A stretch of 21,945 nt of DNA from Corallococcus sp. Its GTDB lineage: Bacteria > Bacillota > Clostridia > Christensenellales > CAG-314. This document shows positions 1 to 9,489 of this stretch, in pieces; position 1 is the stretch's first letter, and each line of letters begins with the position of its first letter. The notes under the pieces were generated by a model. The model searched no databases and was not told the origin of the DNA. It saw only the letters and a program-made list of their open reading frames with translations. The translations under genes and the position numbers were made by a program. Where the stretch lies: the NCBI GenBank assembly GCA_023663205.1, contig JAMPHX010000013.1, positions 1 to 21,945 on the forward strand. The letters are read 5' to 3'.

Positions 1-3000
1 CCTTTTGCACAAGTTCTTTAAGACGTTGCTTAAGTTCGGCGTCATTCATTTTGTCAATCAAACCAATGGCTTTTTCACTTCCGCCGGCAAAATACGCCGC
101 ATCGGCAAGTTCCTTGATACATTTCTTTACAGCAGGACTGTCGTTCCACTCGTATACGTCAAGCGCCAATCTATCAAGCGCGCGCTTAATCTTGTCAATG
201 TCCGGCAGTAGTACTGCATACGGGCCGACTATTTTCTGCATAAACATTTCGTCTCTATACGAAGCATCCTTGATTTTTTCAAACCATTCATTTGACTCTT
301 TAAGGAAGTTTATTGCAAAGTTAATTTCCTTGTCGCCTTGCAACGAATTATTAAGCGTTGTAAACACATGCTTTGCTTCTTCGTATTCTGCAACATCTAC
401 CAAACACAAAATCGGTGTTTGGTATTTATTTGACCAATCTTTCGGCGTCTTTGCGCCTGTCAGGTCGCGCCACAAATCAAACATTTGTGTTTTAATTTGA
501 TTGCGACGGTATGTTTCTGCCGCCTGATTTACTTCTTGATTACTCGCCGTAGCCGTCATTACAAATAAGTTTTTGTTGATAGACGTTTGAACGGCTTCTT
601 TTTCGGCAATTGTTAATCCATCCAAATAAACGTGATAGAGTTCGTCAAAAACGGCAACATTGTTGTTTAATACGTCAAGCAAATCTGCCTTGCAAGAAAC
701 AAGTTCGTCCAGCAAGTCTTTCATCACTTCGGGGAGAATATCTTCTCTGTTGCAAATCTTAAGAAGGTATCCTAACACTCTACTCAGCGACGGTCGTTTG
801 GCTCTCAAGGCGTCGCCCGAAAAACCTGCAAATTTAAGCGTCGCTCTCCATTGTTCAAAAGCGTTTTCTTTGGTATTACACATAACGTTCAACAAAACGT
901 TCGTTTGCTTGATAAAGTCGTACTCTACAATCAACTTATCTATCTCAGTCTCGCCTGTTGTTGCATCCCACATGGCGGAGTGCTTAACACTGAATATATG
1001 TGTAATATCCGCCAGCACAATTTCCTTTGCGCCGATGTTTGCAGCCAATTCCATCAATTTGCCGTCTCTGTATTGTTCAAGGTACGATTGCATACCTTTC
1101 TTGCAATTGTCGGGTGTAATAAGATTTTTGAGATTGTTAATAAAACTCGGTTGTTTGATAACAATGTCGCCAATACCAATAGCAATGTTGTGAGTTATTT
1201 TACCTTCGCTTTGAACAAGTTCGATATACTTCTTGACGATATCGTAAGCGCCGTTAACATCAACGTATTCTAATGCCCATGCAGGATAACCCAGCGTTTG
1301 CATCTTGCGGTCAATCAACGTTGCCGCCTGAGCAGGAGAAGAACACATTTTTGTGTCAACACCCCATATTTCGCCGGTCGCTTCGTAGAAAGTTCTTTCC
1401 TCCTGCGTCATTTTAACTATGTAGGCGGGTTTCTTTTTGCCGCTGATGTAATTGCCTATCATTTCCGACAATTTGTCGGGAGTCATTCCGTCGGGATAGC
1501 CCTCGGCGTCAATACAGCGATACGGTTCGGAATTGTATTCTTTAAGCAAAAAGCCAACAACAAACGCCGTCATATTACAAGGCGAGTAACCGAACTCGTC
1601 CGTCAAGTAATCGTATATGTCCCCAATGGCTATTTGTCCGTTTTTGTTAAAGTTTTCCTGTATAAGTTTGTCTACGGCTTTCTTTACAATCACTATGGGG
1701 GCGCTTTGCAGTTCGGGAGATTCCCAATATTGATTCTTTTTCCAAACAGTTCCAAGAACGTTCTTTTCGCAATCTTTAACAATGCCACGCACTTCACTGT
1801 CTTCCATTCCCAAACGCGCGCTTTGCTTGCCGGCAGAGAGTTTCAATTGCGATTCCGTCAAACCTCTTGCAAAATCAAACACGTAGCGGAACTTGGTTGT
1901 AACAATAGTCTGCAATATAGCATGAACGCCATTTGCACCCATTGTACGTTCGCCTTCACGATTAAGCGACGAATAGACGTAAAATTGACCGTCGTGTATA
2001 TTGTCTCTCCAAGTACGGTTCAATACGGATTTTGCCTGCGCGTCATTATTCCTTGATTGCTGATTGTTGTTGCCCTGATAATATTGCGCCCAAGCAGCAT
2101 ATTCTACATATTGTTCAAATTGCTCCACACCAAGCGGAGTTGACAACGCGTCGATTACAACGATATCTTTATAATCGTCATTTGTTAACGTTTTATTTAT
2201 CAACGTCCTATAACTTTGCGCCTCATTTTCGTCCTTTGCAACAGCAAGTACTGCATGGAATTTCCAAGAATTATCGTTATGCTTTAACAATTCCATTGCT
2301 CTTGCAAAGTCGGACATTGTTGCAACTGCAAGAGTGCCGTCGTCTTTTGCAAAACGCAATTTTAATGCAGGAGTAAGCGAAAGCGCGGTAAACAACATAT
2401 TGCCGACATTAACAAGTTCTCGCGTGGAACTCTTTTTACGAATATCGGCTTTCAATTGTTCAATTCTTACGCCATCACCTGCCAAAACAGCCGATCCGTA
2501 AGCGGTTTTGCCATCTCCAATAGATGTAGTTACTAATACGCGCTTTGTTACCAATGCCTTAGCGACGTTTTTAGCGGACGTTTCAAGGTCGGCTATTCCT
2601 TCAAAAGCATAGTCAAGATTTTGGTCGGTGGGCTTTAGTAACGGTTCTTCGCCACCCAAACGTTGATCTATAGCCTGCATAATCAAAACCGCTTTCAATA
2701 CTCTGCGTTCTTTTTCGTTAAGCATCGATTGCTGCTGTTGATAAGTATCTAATATTAATTTGATGTCTTGCGTTAGGTACTCCCTTCCCTTTATGTAGAA
2801 GAAATCCCACAACATATCAACCGTCAACAATGGTTGGTCGTCTAATGGTCCGTGTTCCCTAATAAACCATTGGAAGGCTTGAACGCTATCATCATTGGCG
2901 GACTTAATAAAGTCGAACATACTTCTTTGGTTAGATTGATATGCATTTGCAATATTTTTCAATGCCAATGCCGCAATGGGCTGTATCGGTAAAATACGTT

Positions 3001-4099
3001 TGATGACGTTTCGATCGCTAATCTTAGTGGACTTCATTACAGCAGCAGTAGAACTCGGAACAGATGCTTCAAGTCCTTGCGTCATACTTGCCCAATTATC
3101 CTTTGCGCTTTCCTTAACGCTAAACGCATGCCCGATTAGTTGGAATGCAATGTTGCCCGGCAGTTCGATTTCTATCTTTTCGAACCGCTGTTGCACCACT
3201 TTCCACGAATCGTCGTTGCCAACGATTGACGAAAGAGGATGCGTTACAACCATTAGATAGAACGGCGCCTCTTCGCAGATAGAAACTATCTTTTGAAATT
3301 CATCCAATGAATTTCTATTTGCCTTAAAGTACCCGCTGAATTCGTCCCAAATCAAAACAATCTTGACATTATTTTTAAAAATTACGTCTTTCAACCAATT
3401 GCGCAATTGATCGGCGGTAATAGACAATGCGGTAATACCTTCCTTTGCCGCCATGCGGAATATATTATCCATCAAGGACGAAACGTCGCTGTTCTTGCGT
3501 AAAGCGTTAACAATTTCTTCCGCATTATCCTGCGAAAACACCGAATTCCATTCCGGCTTTTTTAGGAGCGAATCGACGAATGCTTTGTGAGACGGTTCCT
3601 CAATCCAATCGATGACGCTTTCCTTTAACGTTTGTTCGCCCTTGTAATCAATACCTTGCTTGTCAAGAGCAGTCTTAACGCTTTCCTGCACAGCCAGGAA
3701 CAATTGCTGTGGCGAATTGATGTTTCCCGACGCATAACGGTAAGCAACGACAATACCGTTGTCTTTGTGTCCAATCAATTTTTCCAACAAGGGCAGTTCA
3801 CGTTTTAACGCATCATACTTGTTCCAATACTCGCGGACTGACTGTTCGGGGGATTCCAGTATTTCCTTTAACGCATAGGCGCATCTACTTTTTCCCGTAC
3901 CATATGCGCCATGTATCCAAACGGAACGCTTGGTACTTCCGCCCAACATCGCTTCGGTTGCCTTCAGCAATTTGACAAACGTTTCGTGCGGATATGTTTG
4001 TTTCCAATCAACGCCTGCGTTTATTGCCGATTCGTCAATACATGGAAAGTACGTTTCGTCAACGTTAAAATACTCGCAATACTTCATATCGTTCATCAT
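1..4099 (-). CDS. Very large P-loop ATPase, SspC/BrxC-like, partial (runs off left edge)
   Basis: An uninterrupted minus-strand frame of 1,366 codons starts at ATG 4099 and is still open at base 1, so the C-terminus is missing. It starts 3 bp after the stop of the PAPS-reductase gene, with a GGAGG ribosome binding site inside the end of that gene; a second ATG follows immediately. Residues 64-71 (GAYGTGKS) form a Walker A motif and residues 248-254 (VLIWDEF) a Walker B motif with the acidic pair D252-E253. After these come a sensor-like VVTHPL (residues 284-289) and R305, a possible arginine finger. The remaining ~1,000 visible residues show no motif I recognise. Very large ATPases with an N-terminal AAA-like domain accompany DNA-modification defence systems (SspC of Ssp, BrxC/PglY of BREX). 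The PAPS-reductase neighbour favours an Ssp-like role, probably powering modification or interference. The ATPase call is firm; the family name is inference. Confidence 0.8.
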   Translation of the reverse strand, partial: MMNDMKYCEYFNVDETYFPCIDESAINAGVDWKQTYPHETFVKLLKATEAMLGGSTKRSVWIHGAYGTGKSRCAYALKEILESPEQSVREYWNKYDALKRELPLLEKLIGHKDNGIVVAYRYASGNINSPQQLFLAVQESVKTALDKQGIDYKGEQTLKESVIDWIEEPSHKAFVDSLLKKPEWNSVFSQDNAEEIVNALRKNSDVSSLMDNIFRMAAKEGITALSITADQLRNWLKDVIFKNNVKIVLIWDEFSGYFKANRNSLDEFQKIVSICEEAPFYLMVVTHPLSSIVGNDDSWKVVQQRFEKIEIELPGNIAFQLIGHAFSVKESAKDNWASMTQGLEASVPSSTAAVMKSTKISDRNVIKRILPIQPIAALALKNIANAYQSNQRSMFDFIKSANDDSVQAFQWFIREHGPLDDQPLLTVDMLWDFFYIKGREYLTQDIKLILDTYQQQQSMLNEKERRVLKAVLIMQAIDQRLGGEEPLLKPTDQNLDYAFEGIADLETSAKNVAKALVTKRVLVTTSIGDGKTAYGSAVLAGDGVRIEQLKADIRKKSSTRELVNVGNMLFTALSLTPALKLRFAKDDGTLAVATMSDFARAMELLKHNDNSWKFHAVLAVAKDENEAQSYRTLINKTLTNDDYKDIVVIDALSTPLGVEQFEQYVEYAAWAQYYQGNNNQQSRNNDAQAKSVLNRTWRDNIHDGQFYVYSSLNREGERTMGANGVHAILQTIVTTKFRYVFDFARGLTESQLKLSAGKQSARLGMEDSEVRGIVKDCEKNVLGTVWKKNQYWESPELQSAPIVIVKKAVDKLIQENFNKNGQIAIGDIYDYLTDEFGYSPCNMTAFVVGFLLKEYNSEPYRCIDAEGYPDGMTPDKLSEMIGNYISGKKKPAYIVKMTQEERTFYEATGEIWGVDTKMCSSPAQAATLIDRKMQTLGYPAWALEYVDVNGAYDIVKKYIELVQSEGKITHNIAIGIGDIVIKQPSFINNLKNLITPDNCKKGMQSYLEQYRDGKLMELAANIGAKEIVLADITHIFSVKHSAMWDATTGETEIDKLIVEYDFIKQTNVLLNVMCNTKENAFEQWRATLKFAGFSGDALRAKRPSLSRVLGYLLKICNREDILPEVMKDLLDELVSCKADLLDVLNNNVAVFDELYHVYLDGLTIAEKEAVQTSINKNLFVMTATASNQEVNQAAETYRRNQIKTQMFDLWRDLTGAKTPKDWSNKYQTPILCLVDVAEYEEAKHVFTTLNNSLQGDKEINFAINFLKESNEWFEKIKDASYRDEMFMQKIVGPYAVLLPDIDKIKRALDRLALDVYEWNDSPAVKKCIKELADAAYFAGGSEKAIGLIDKMNDAELKQRLKELVQK

Positions 4100-4102
4100 G
4101 TG

Positions 4103-6436
4103 TTAGTCCTCCTTGAACAGTTCCAATACATCATTGGACGTTTTGTCTTTAAGCGAAATTGTTCTCAAATCATTAGTAAACGTTGCGTTGATAAACTCCG
4201 GATATCTTGCTGTTAGTCCCAGCAAAATAGATTTCCATTCCTCTTCGTCATAAATACCGAACATCCTTGCAGGGCTAACTCCATCACGTTCCACTTCCTC
4301 GTCCAAAAGATACGACAAATTAATCTCTCTATTTTCCAAGTTGCATTTTTCAACAAACTTATATAGTGCATAGAGTATGACGCGATTGTCTGTTATTGCC
4401 CATTTTTGCCTTACAATATCGTCTTCGTTTGCTTGACCAAAATTGAGTGTTTCGCCAAACGGCGTTTCGGCAATTCTTATAAATGCCTTAAATATTGATT
4501 TTGCGTCTTTAGGTTTGACGTCGCATGCGACAAGCATATCTTCGACTTTGCTACGCTCATAATAGTATCCAATATCTAAATTTTTGACATACCATTCTAT
4601 TTGTGGATTTTCATATGTCAAGTTTATCATCATTAAACCGAGTGCCGTTTCCGTTTCCCAGCCAATTTGCGATATCATCTCGGCGAATGGAGTAATATGA
4701 TTTTTATCATTCAGTCCCGCATCTTTCAAAAACCTTCTAAACATATCGTACATCATTGGCCCTAATGAATGACTGGTAAAAAATTCTTCCTTCAAATCAA
4801 AAAATGCAACGAGCCAATCTCTCTTGGGCGCATGGTCTGCAAAAGAATTGAGACTTTTCATATGTTTACCTCCTCCTGGTGGATGTCTTAATGAATGGAA
4901 CAGCAAACAACCGTCATCAATATCATGACACTGGTGACAATGTGTACAGTTCGTAATTTTTACTTTACCGTTTACAAACTTGATGCTTCCGTTGTGACAA
5001 TTTGTTTCGCATACCTTACAAGCAGAACAATATGCCGCTTTGCGAAATACTTGCCTAAATAGTTTGCCAAATTTGGGGTTTTCTTTTAATGTTATTTCAG
5101 CAATCTTTACTTCGAAACCTTTCTCGGTTTTTGCAACATCGAATGAAATAGGAGTGTTTTTATATTGAACAACATAGCCATCCGCCACTTTTACTAAAGG
5201 ACCAATTGTCTGCATCCACTCTGTCCAAGTAGTATATGGATTGATAACGTCTATTGTGAGTACACCTTTTTCTGTGCGTTCAACGCATCTAAACGGATTG
5301 TTGATTAAATCCCTTCCATTATTTCGAGCGTTCCAACCGCCATTTATAATATAAGAATTTGCGCTTTTTTCATCTTTTGCATTGTAGGATTCTTTAATAT
5401 AAGAAACATACTCATCGATTTCTTGTGTATAACTACAATGACGAAAGTAATCACTTGGACCGCCAGACATCGGGCAAAATAAACAACCTGCGCGCGAATT
5501 GCCTTTTTTATATGCCTCGTTGATAAACATTTGATTGGCATACATATACAGCCATACTTCGGCAGAAGTCCATTCCAATATTGGGTTAAAACTGTATTGC
5601 CCTTTTTGCTTTTTGCCGTAGTTTTCGTATTCGTAGGTGCTGCGAGCCAAACTTTCGTGCGCGCGAACTCCTACAAAGTCCATGCCGGTGTAATTGTTCT
5701 TACCGGTAATTTCACGCATCTTTAACGTTTGCGGAGCACTTTTATGTACGCTACAGCACCAACGCAAAACCCTTGCAGGCGGACCGAACAATTTCCATGA
5801 TTCTTCCGGATCGAAGTGGGAACGTGCAACGTAGAAAGATATTCCTTCCTGCTCGCATTGCTCCTTGGTGTGTTCCACAACTTTGTACGTGTCGGGGAAT
5901 TCCATCCCTGTATCGCCGAAAATTACAACGAAACTATCCTTGGGCAATGCCTTTTTTACCAAGTCCAAAAGTACAGCGCTATCTTTGCCTCCGGAAAATG
6001 CGACGTGGAATATATCTAATTTTTCTTTATACTTTTCGTACGCGTGAACAATTTTTTGAACGGTAGTACGCTCCATTGTGTCAAGGAGTTTTTTGTTCTT
6101 TGCGCACATCAACGGAATGTCGATTGGCTGCAATGCGTAACCTGTATCCTTCCCCAAAACAACTTTACCGCCATCGTCCGCAACTGCGGTTGGCATTGGA
6201 GCGTGGTACAAATCGCCGCCCTTTATCCTTGCAATAATTTGCCCTCTGTACCAATAGGCGCTGGACTCCGCCCACATATACGGAACATCGTTTTGATGTT
6301 CGTACTGCCAATAATCTGCAAAGCCGAGCAAATCCATTTCGCTGGCGTAAACGGGACGCGGTTCCTTTGAAAAATTAGTTGGCGAAGAATTAAGCAGCAA
6401 TCCGCCGGTTTCTTCGTCAAATGTGTAAGAATACAT
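4103..6436 (-). CDS. PAPS reductase (DndC/SspD-like) - 2[4Fe-4S] ferredoxin - DUF4007-like fusion
   Basis: A 777-aa protein. Residues 148-153 (SGGKDS) are the PP-loop that binds adenylate in PAPS-reductase/ATP-pyrophosphatase enzymes, followed by GDTGMEFPDT. C227-C228 and C318-x2-C321 are placed like the cysteines that hold the Fe-S cluster in DndC-type proteins. Residues 470-510 hold two ferredoxin motifs, CxxCxxCxxxC (C470, C473, C476, C480) and CxxCxxCx6C (C497, C500, C503, C510), so up to three [4Fe-4S] clusters are possible. The C-terminal ~250 residues (from about 526) are helical and resemble the layout of DUF4007, the family I associate with the SspB nickase. DndC/SspD proteins activate DNA for phosphorothioate sulfur insertion; the internal ferredoxin could deliver electrons. 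The ATG directly abuts the TAG of the upstream gene (no gap), which implies translational coupling. PAPS-reductase and ferredoxin calls are firm. The DUF4007 call, and hence an SspD-SspB fusion, is moderate. Confidence 0.82.
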   Translation of the reverse strand: MYSYTFDEETGGLLLNSSPTNFSKEPRPVYASEMDLLGFADYWQYEHQNDVPYMWAESSAYWYRGQIIARIKGGDLYHAPMPTAVADDGGKVVLGKDTGYALQPIDIPLMCAKNKKLLDTMERTTVQKIVHAYEKYKEKLDIFHVAFSGGKDSAVLLDLVKKALPKDSFVVIFGDTGMEFPDTYKVVEHTKEQCEQEGISFYVARSHFDPEESWKLFGPPARVLRWCCSVHKSAPQTLKMREITGKNNYTGMDFVGVRAHESLARSTYEYENYGKKQKGQYSFNPILEWTSAEVWLYMYANQMFINEAYKKGNSRAGCLFCPMSGGPSDYFRHCSYTQEIDEYVSYIKESYNAKDEKSANSYIINGGWNARNNGRDLINNPFRCVERTEKGVLTIDVINPYTTWTEWMQTIGPLVKVADGYVVQYKNTPISFDVAKTEKGFEVKIAEITLKENPKFGKLFRQVFRKAAYCSACKVCETNCHNGSIKFVNGKVKITNCTHCHQCHDIDDGCLLFHSLRHPPGGGKHMKSLNSFADHAPKRDWLVAFFDLKEEFFTSHSLGPMMYDMFRRFLKDAGLNDKNHITPFAEMISQIGWETETALGLMMINLTYENPQIEWYVKNLDIGYYYERSKVEDMLVACDVKPKDAKSIFKAFIRIAETPFGETLNFGQANEDDIVRQKWAITDNRVILYALYKFVEKCNLENREINLSYLLDEEVERDGVSPARMFGIYDEEEWKSILLGLTARYPEFINATFTNDLRTISLKDKTSNDVLELFKED

Positions 6437-9388
6437 CTATTGTCCCTCTCTCATTTGTTTTGCTTTTGACAAGGCTCTATCAATAATAGACGCCTTTTTG
6501 CGAGTGCTGTAGCCGTTGTCAAAGAAGTATTGCCCAATAATATCTGCCTGAAGCGGTAATTTGCAATTGGCGGCAACGATAGCCAACATATCTTCGTAGG
6601 AAAAATTACATTCCTTGCGAACAATCATCCCTGCGTTTTTGTCGTTGTAGTTGATTATTTGCAATTTGTACTTGTTGCTGTACTTGAGGCAGAAACTCTC
6701 CACAAGGTAATGAGTCCAAGTGTGTCCGCAATTGGGGAACATAACAAACGTTGCAATGCTCCTGATTGACGCAAAGTCGCCCTCAATAATGTCATCTAAC
6801 AAATTGTCAATAGCGGCAACGTCAAAGCGCACAAATCTATCTGCAACGAATTTATTTTCCTGCACGCGTACCATTTGGTCGTAAGCCGCTTCAAACGTTA
6901 TTTGCCTGCGCTCAACTCCGTTAATTGCCGTAACATAATCATTTAGTTCGGTAAACGTCAGTTCGTCTTTGCCGTCACAATAATCTTTTGCAAGTGTTAA
7001 GGCATCGGTTGAATTATCCTTGCGCGTGAGCAACTTTCCTTTAAGCGCAAAGTGGTCTTGAAGTATTAACCTGTATATTGCCGTTTCGATAGCGGTTTGA
7101 GAAAAGTCGTAATTAACTTCTGCAATATTACCTTGCGGCACGTTGCCGATTGCGGCATGCCCTGTTGCGTCGCATTCGGTTGATACGTAGTCGAGTATGG
7201 CTTGTCTTTCCTCATCGCTGATTATTATCTTATCTATCCACGCAAACGTCTCGAAAGATGACCAGACAAACTTTTTACTAATTGAAAGGTAGCGCCTTAT
7301 CGTGTCTTCGGGCATATACGGCAGCAACTGATACATATCGTTATAAGTATGCGTTACCGAATCGCCCCAAACGTTTTCAAACTCTTGTTCAACTGCATCT
7401 GCTTCGTTTATGCGCTCGCTTTCGTTACGGACAAAGTTTTTACTTACGAACCAATCGGCAGAACAACGCCGCACAACCTCTCGCAGCAACTCGCTTGAAG
7501 ATATATGTTGTTCGTCAAACCGATCAAAGTTTTGATTGAGTAATTTGTCAAAATATACAAGCGTATATCCTTCGTCGAATATGGCGTTGATTTTATCCGT
7601 AATTGCAATTACGGTTTCGTCTGCAATAAAGTAGTACTTACCTTCAAATGAAAGACCGCCGACTTTGATTTGTTCTTTTAGTAACTCCTCGTCCTGCGCC
7701 AATTCCACTTGAAACGCTTCCGCAAACCGCTGAAGTTTTGTTAAATCTATTGGTGAATCTACGCGTATGCCGTAAGGGAATTTTTTGATAAGTAATTCGC
7801 GTAAATCGTCGGGACAAACTATCTGCTGTTTTTCCGCGCGTTGACGTGTTTTCCGTTCACCTTGAGCAAGCGGAATTGCAAAGTGTTCACCCAAGCAAAA
7901 CATTTGATACGCCACTAACGCTGCGGTAAGAGAATTGTGTTTGATGTTGTTAAACTCCTTGAACTCGGCGTTAGAAGTAATGTCGTTGATAACGCTTTGT
8001 AAATCGTCGTTTGCAACATCAAATAAACTGCCGTTTAATAGACCTCTTTCCTGCGCATAACGAGTGACCGTACGCAAGGCAGATGCGTAACTCCTAGCGG
8101 TGTTGATAGACTTTCCCTCGTCCTGTAACCATTGTATATACTGGTCTAACTTACTGCCGTCTAATTTCGCTTTAAGTTCGGTTCTAACCGTCGATTTGAT
8201 ATCAGGTTGAGTAGGCTTGGCTATAGCGAAAACGTCGTCTCTGTGAACGTAACGTATTACCACGTCCTCGTACGGAATATTTGCCCAAGCGAGCAACACC
8301 GTCAACTTCTTCATAATGTCCGTCGCGCTTAGGTTGCCCTCTACATAAAGATCGTCAGCGATTTTAATTGGCTTTTGCATTAAGTCAATCATTCTAAACG
8401 TACCAAAATCCATCCTTACGGCATCGCTTAATGACTTGCCTATCAGCGGACGAAGATTGCACGAATGGGCGATAATAATACAAAATGAGACGTAAATCTT
8501 GCGCCAGTTGTTGGCTTCCTTTAATGAGCGTCCCTTGTAACTTGCATATATGGGTTTAGTAAATGCCAAATTTTGCGGATGAGCAAAGTCGTAAGTTTTT
8601 TCTATCGATTCTTCAACCGGAATGGTAGCAAGAATTGGCTCGACAACTTCGGCGGATTGTTTGGGTTGTTCATCGGGATTATCTTCCACAACAGGCGGAG
8701 CGGCCTCCTGTTGCGCCGATTTAGGCTTTTCGACTACTATCGGCTTAGGGGCTTCGCCAAAGTGCAATTTAAGAAAGGCAGAATAAAGCATTCCGTTCTT
8801 TTCAAACATTTTGTGTTCTATGCCGTGGCTTATCCTAAACAACTTACTGCCCGATACTTTTACGCGAACAATGTTGAAATCTTTGTAATCGGTGAACTGC
8901 CAAAACTCTTTTTTAGATAACTTATGTTTAACAGCATACGCCGAAACGTTTTCGATATTCCTGACAACGGAGAGCGCAGACAGGTGAGAATGATTTTGTC
9001 CGAGCCATTCAATAAACAATTCTTTTAGAGTTTTCGAATTGACATCGACCTGTCCTGCGATTTTTTTTTGCGACTCGGCTAATATGGATTGAAATCCTTG
9101 CGGATTATTTTTGTACAAAGATACTATTTCAACAAAAAGTTGCGAAGGAGCATGGTTTTCGTACGTTTCATTGTTAAACGCCTTATCCATCAACGCAATT
9201 TGCCATTGCATTCCATTTAAGTTGCGGAAAGTGTCGTCAATGATTACGCCGTCGTTTTGCGCCATTTGACGCAAGTTTTGGGACAACGTCATAAGAGCAG
9301 AGTTTTTATCTACTTCTCCGCGTTTTATCTTTTGGTATGCCTCAATAAGTAAGGCTACCTCGTACTTGTCCCAATTCTTTTGTTGCAT
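6437..9388 (-). CDS. Multidomain putative DNA-binding protein heading the Ssp-like operon
   Basis: A 983-aa protein from the ATG at 9388, with GGAG 14 nt upstream. The frame stays open to 9517, but that stretch overlaps the leader terminator, so the internal ATG is preferred. Residues 1-75 form a helical module (WDKYEVALL..LSQNLR..FRNLNGMQ) that I recall at the N-termini of various restriction/defence proteins. A second helical module spans about 110-212, followed by a Pro/Glu/Gln-rich linker (213-262). Residues 265-385 include LYVEGNLSATDIM, again seen in defence-associated proteins. Residues 410-500 resemble the SAM-like DNA-binding domain of tyrosine recombinases (WLQDEGKSINTARSYASAL), but no catalytic R-H-R-Y domain follows. 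The remaining ~460 residues look like helical or winged-helix repeats. I see no nuclease, helicase or methylase motif. Position suggests it supplies DNA recognition for the modification genes; that is inference. Confidence 0.7.
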   Translation of the reverse strand: MQQKNWDKYEVALLIEAYQKIKRGEVDKNSALMTLSQNLRQMAQNDGVIIDDTFRNLNGMQWQIALMDKAFNNETYENHAPSQLFVEIVSLYKNNPQGFQSILAESQKKIAGQVDVNSKTLKELFIEWLGQNHSHLSALSVVRNIENVSAYAVKHKLSKKEFWQFTDYKDFNIVRVKVSGSKLFRISHGIEHKMFEKNGMLYSAFLKLHFGEAPKPIVVEKPKSAQQEAAPPVVEDNPDEQPKQSAEVVEPILATIPVEESIEKTYDFAHPQNLAFTKPIYASYKGRSLKEANNWRKIYVSFCIIIAHSCNLRPLIGKSLSDAVRMDFGTFRMIDLMQKPIKIADDLYVEGNLSATDIMKKLTVLLAWANIPYEDVVIRYVHRDDVFAIAKPTQPDIKSTVRTELKAKLDGSKLDQYIQWLQDEGKSINTARSYASALRTVTRYAQERGLLNGSLFDVANDDLQSVINDITSNAEFKEFNNIKHNSLTAALVAYQMFCLGEHFAIPLAQGERKTRQRAEKQQIVCPDDLRELLIKKFPYGIRVDSPIDLTKLQRFAEAFQVELAQDEELLKEQIKVGGLSFEGKYYFIADETVIAITDKINAIFDEGYTLVYFDKLLNQNFDRFDEQHISSSELLREVVRRCSADWFVSKNFVRNESERINEADAVEQEFENVWGDSVTHTYNDMYQLLPYMPEDTIRRYLSISKKFVWSSFETFAWIDKIIISDEERQAILDYVSTECDATGHAAIGNVPQGNIAEVNYDFSQTAIETAIYRLILQDHFALKGKLLTRKDNSTDALTLAKDYCDGKDELTFTELNDYVTAINGVERRQITFEAAYDQMVRVQENKFVADRFVRFDVAAIDNLLDDIIEGDFASIRSIATFVMFPNCGHTWTHYLVESFCLKYSNKYKLQIINYNDKNAGMIVRKECNFSYEDMLAIVAANCKLPLQADIIGQYFFDNGYSTRKKASIIDRALSKAKQMREGQ

Positions 9389-9414
9389 GGTAACTTTTGT
9401 GTCTCCTTTACGCC
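9386..9414 (-). promoter_or_regulatory. Ribosome binding site deciding the start of the 983-aa gene
   Basis: The minus strand reads AAAGGAG about 14 nt before the ATG at 9388. The spacing is long but is the only good match upstream of any in-frame start. The alternative upstream starts lie inside or before the leader terminator. Confidence 0.5.
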
Positions 9415-9454
9415 ATTTATCGACGCAAAAACCCGAATGTTTACATTTTTGGGC

Positions 9455-9489
9455 AAAAAGAAAATGCCGCCCCTGTGAGAGACGGCATT
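9455..9489 (-). terminator. Intrinsic terminator inside the operon leader
   Basis: Minus-strand stem AATGCCG/CGGCATT (9483-9489 with 9463-9469), extended by four pairs (U-G, C-G, U-G, C-G) around a UCACA loop, then a U-rich tail TTTTCTTTTT. It lies between promoter and first gene. Upstream GACGG (9498-9502) can pair with CCGUC (9481-9485) of its 5' arm, a possible antiterminator. Confidence 0.75.

Noticed and set aside
1298..2376. Plus-strand open frames opposite the ATPase
   Set aside because: They are antisense shadows of the continuous 1,366-codon minus-strand gene, with no family resemblance.
6437..9388. Tyrosine recombinase/integrase
   Set aside because: Only the N-terminal SAM-like DNA-binding pattern is present; the catalytic R...HxxR...Y domain is absent.
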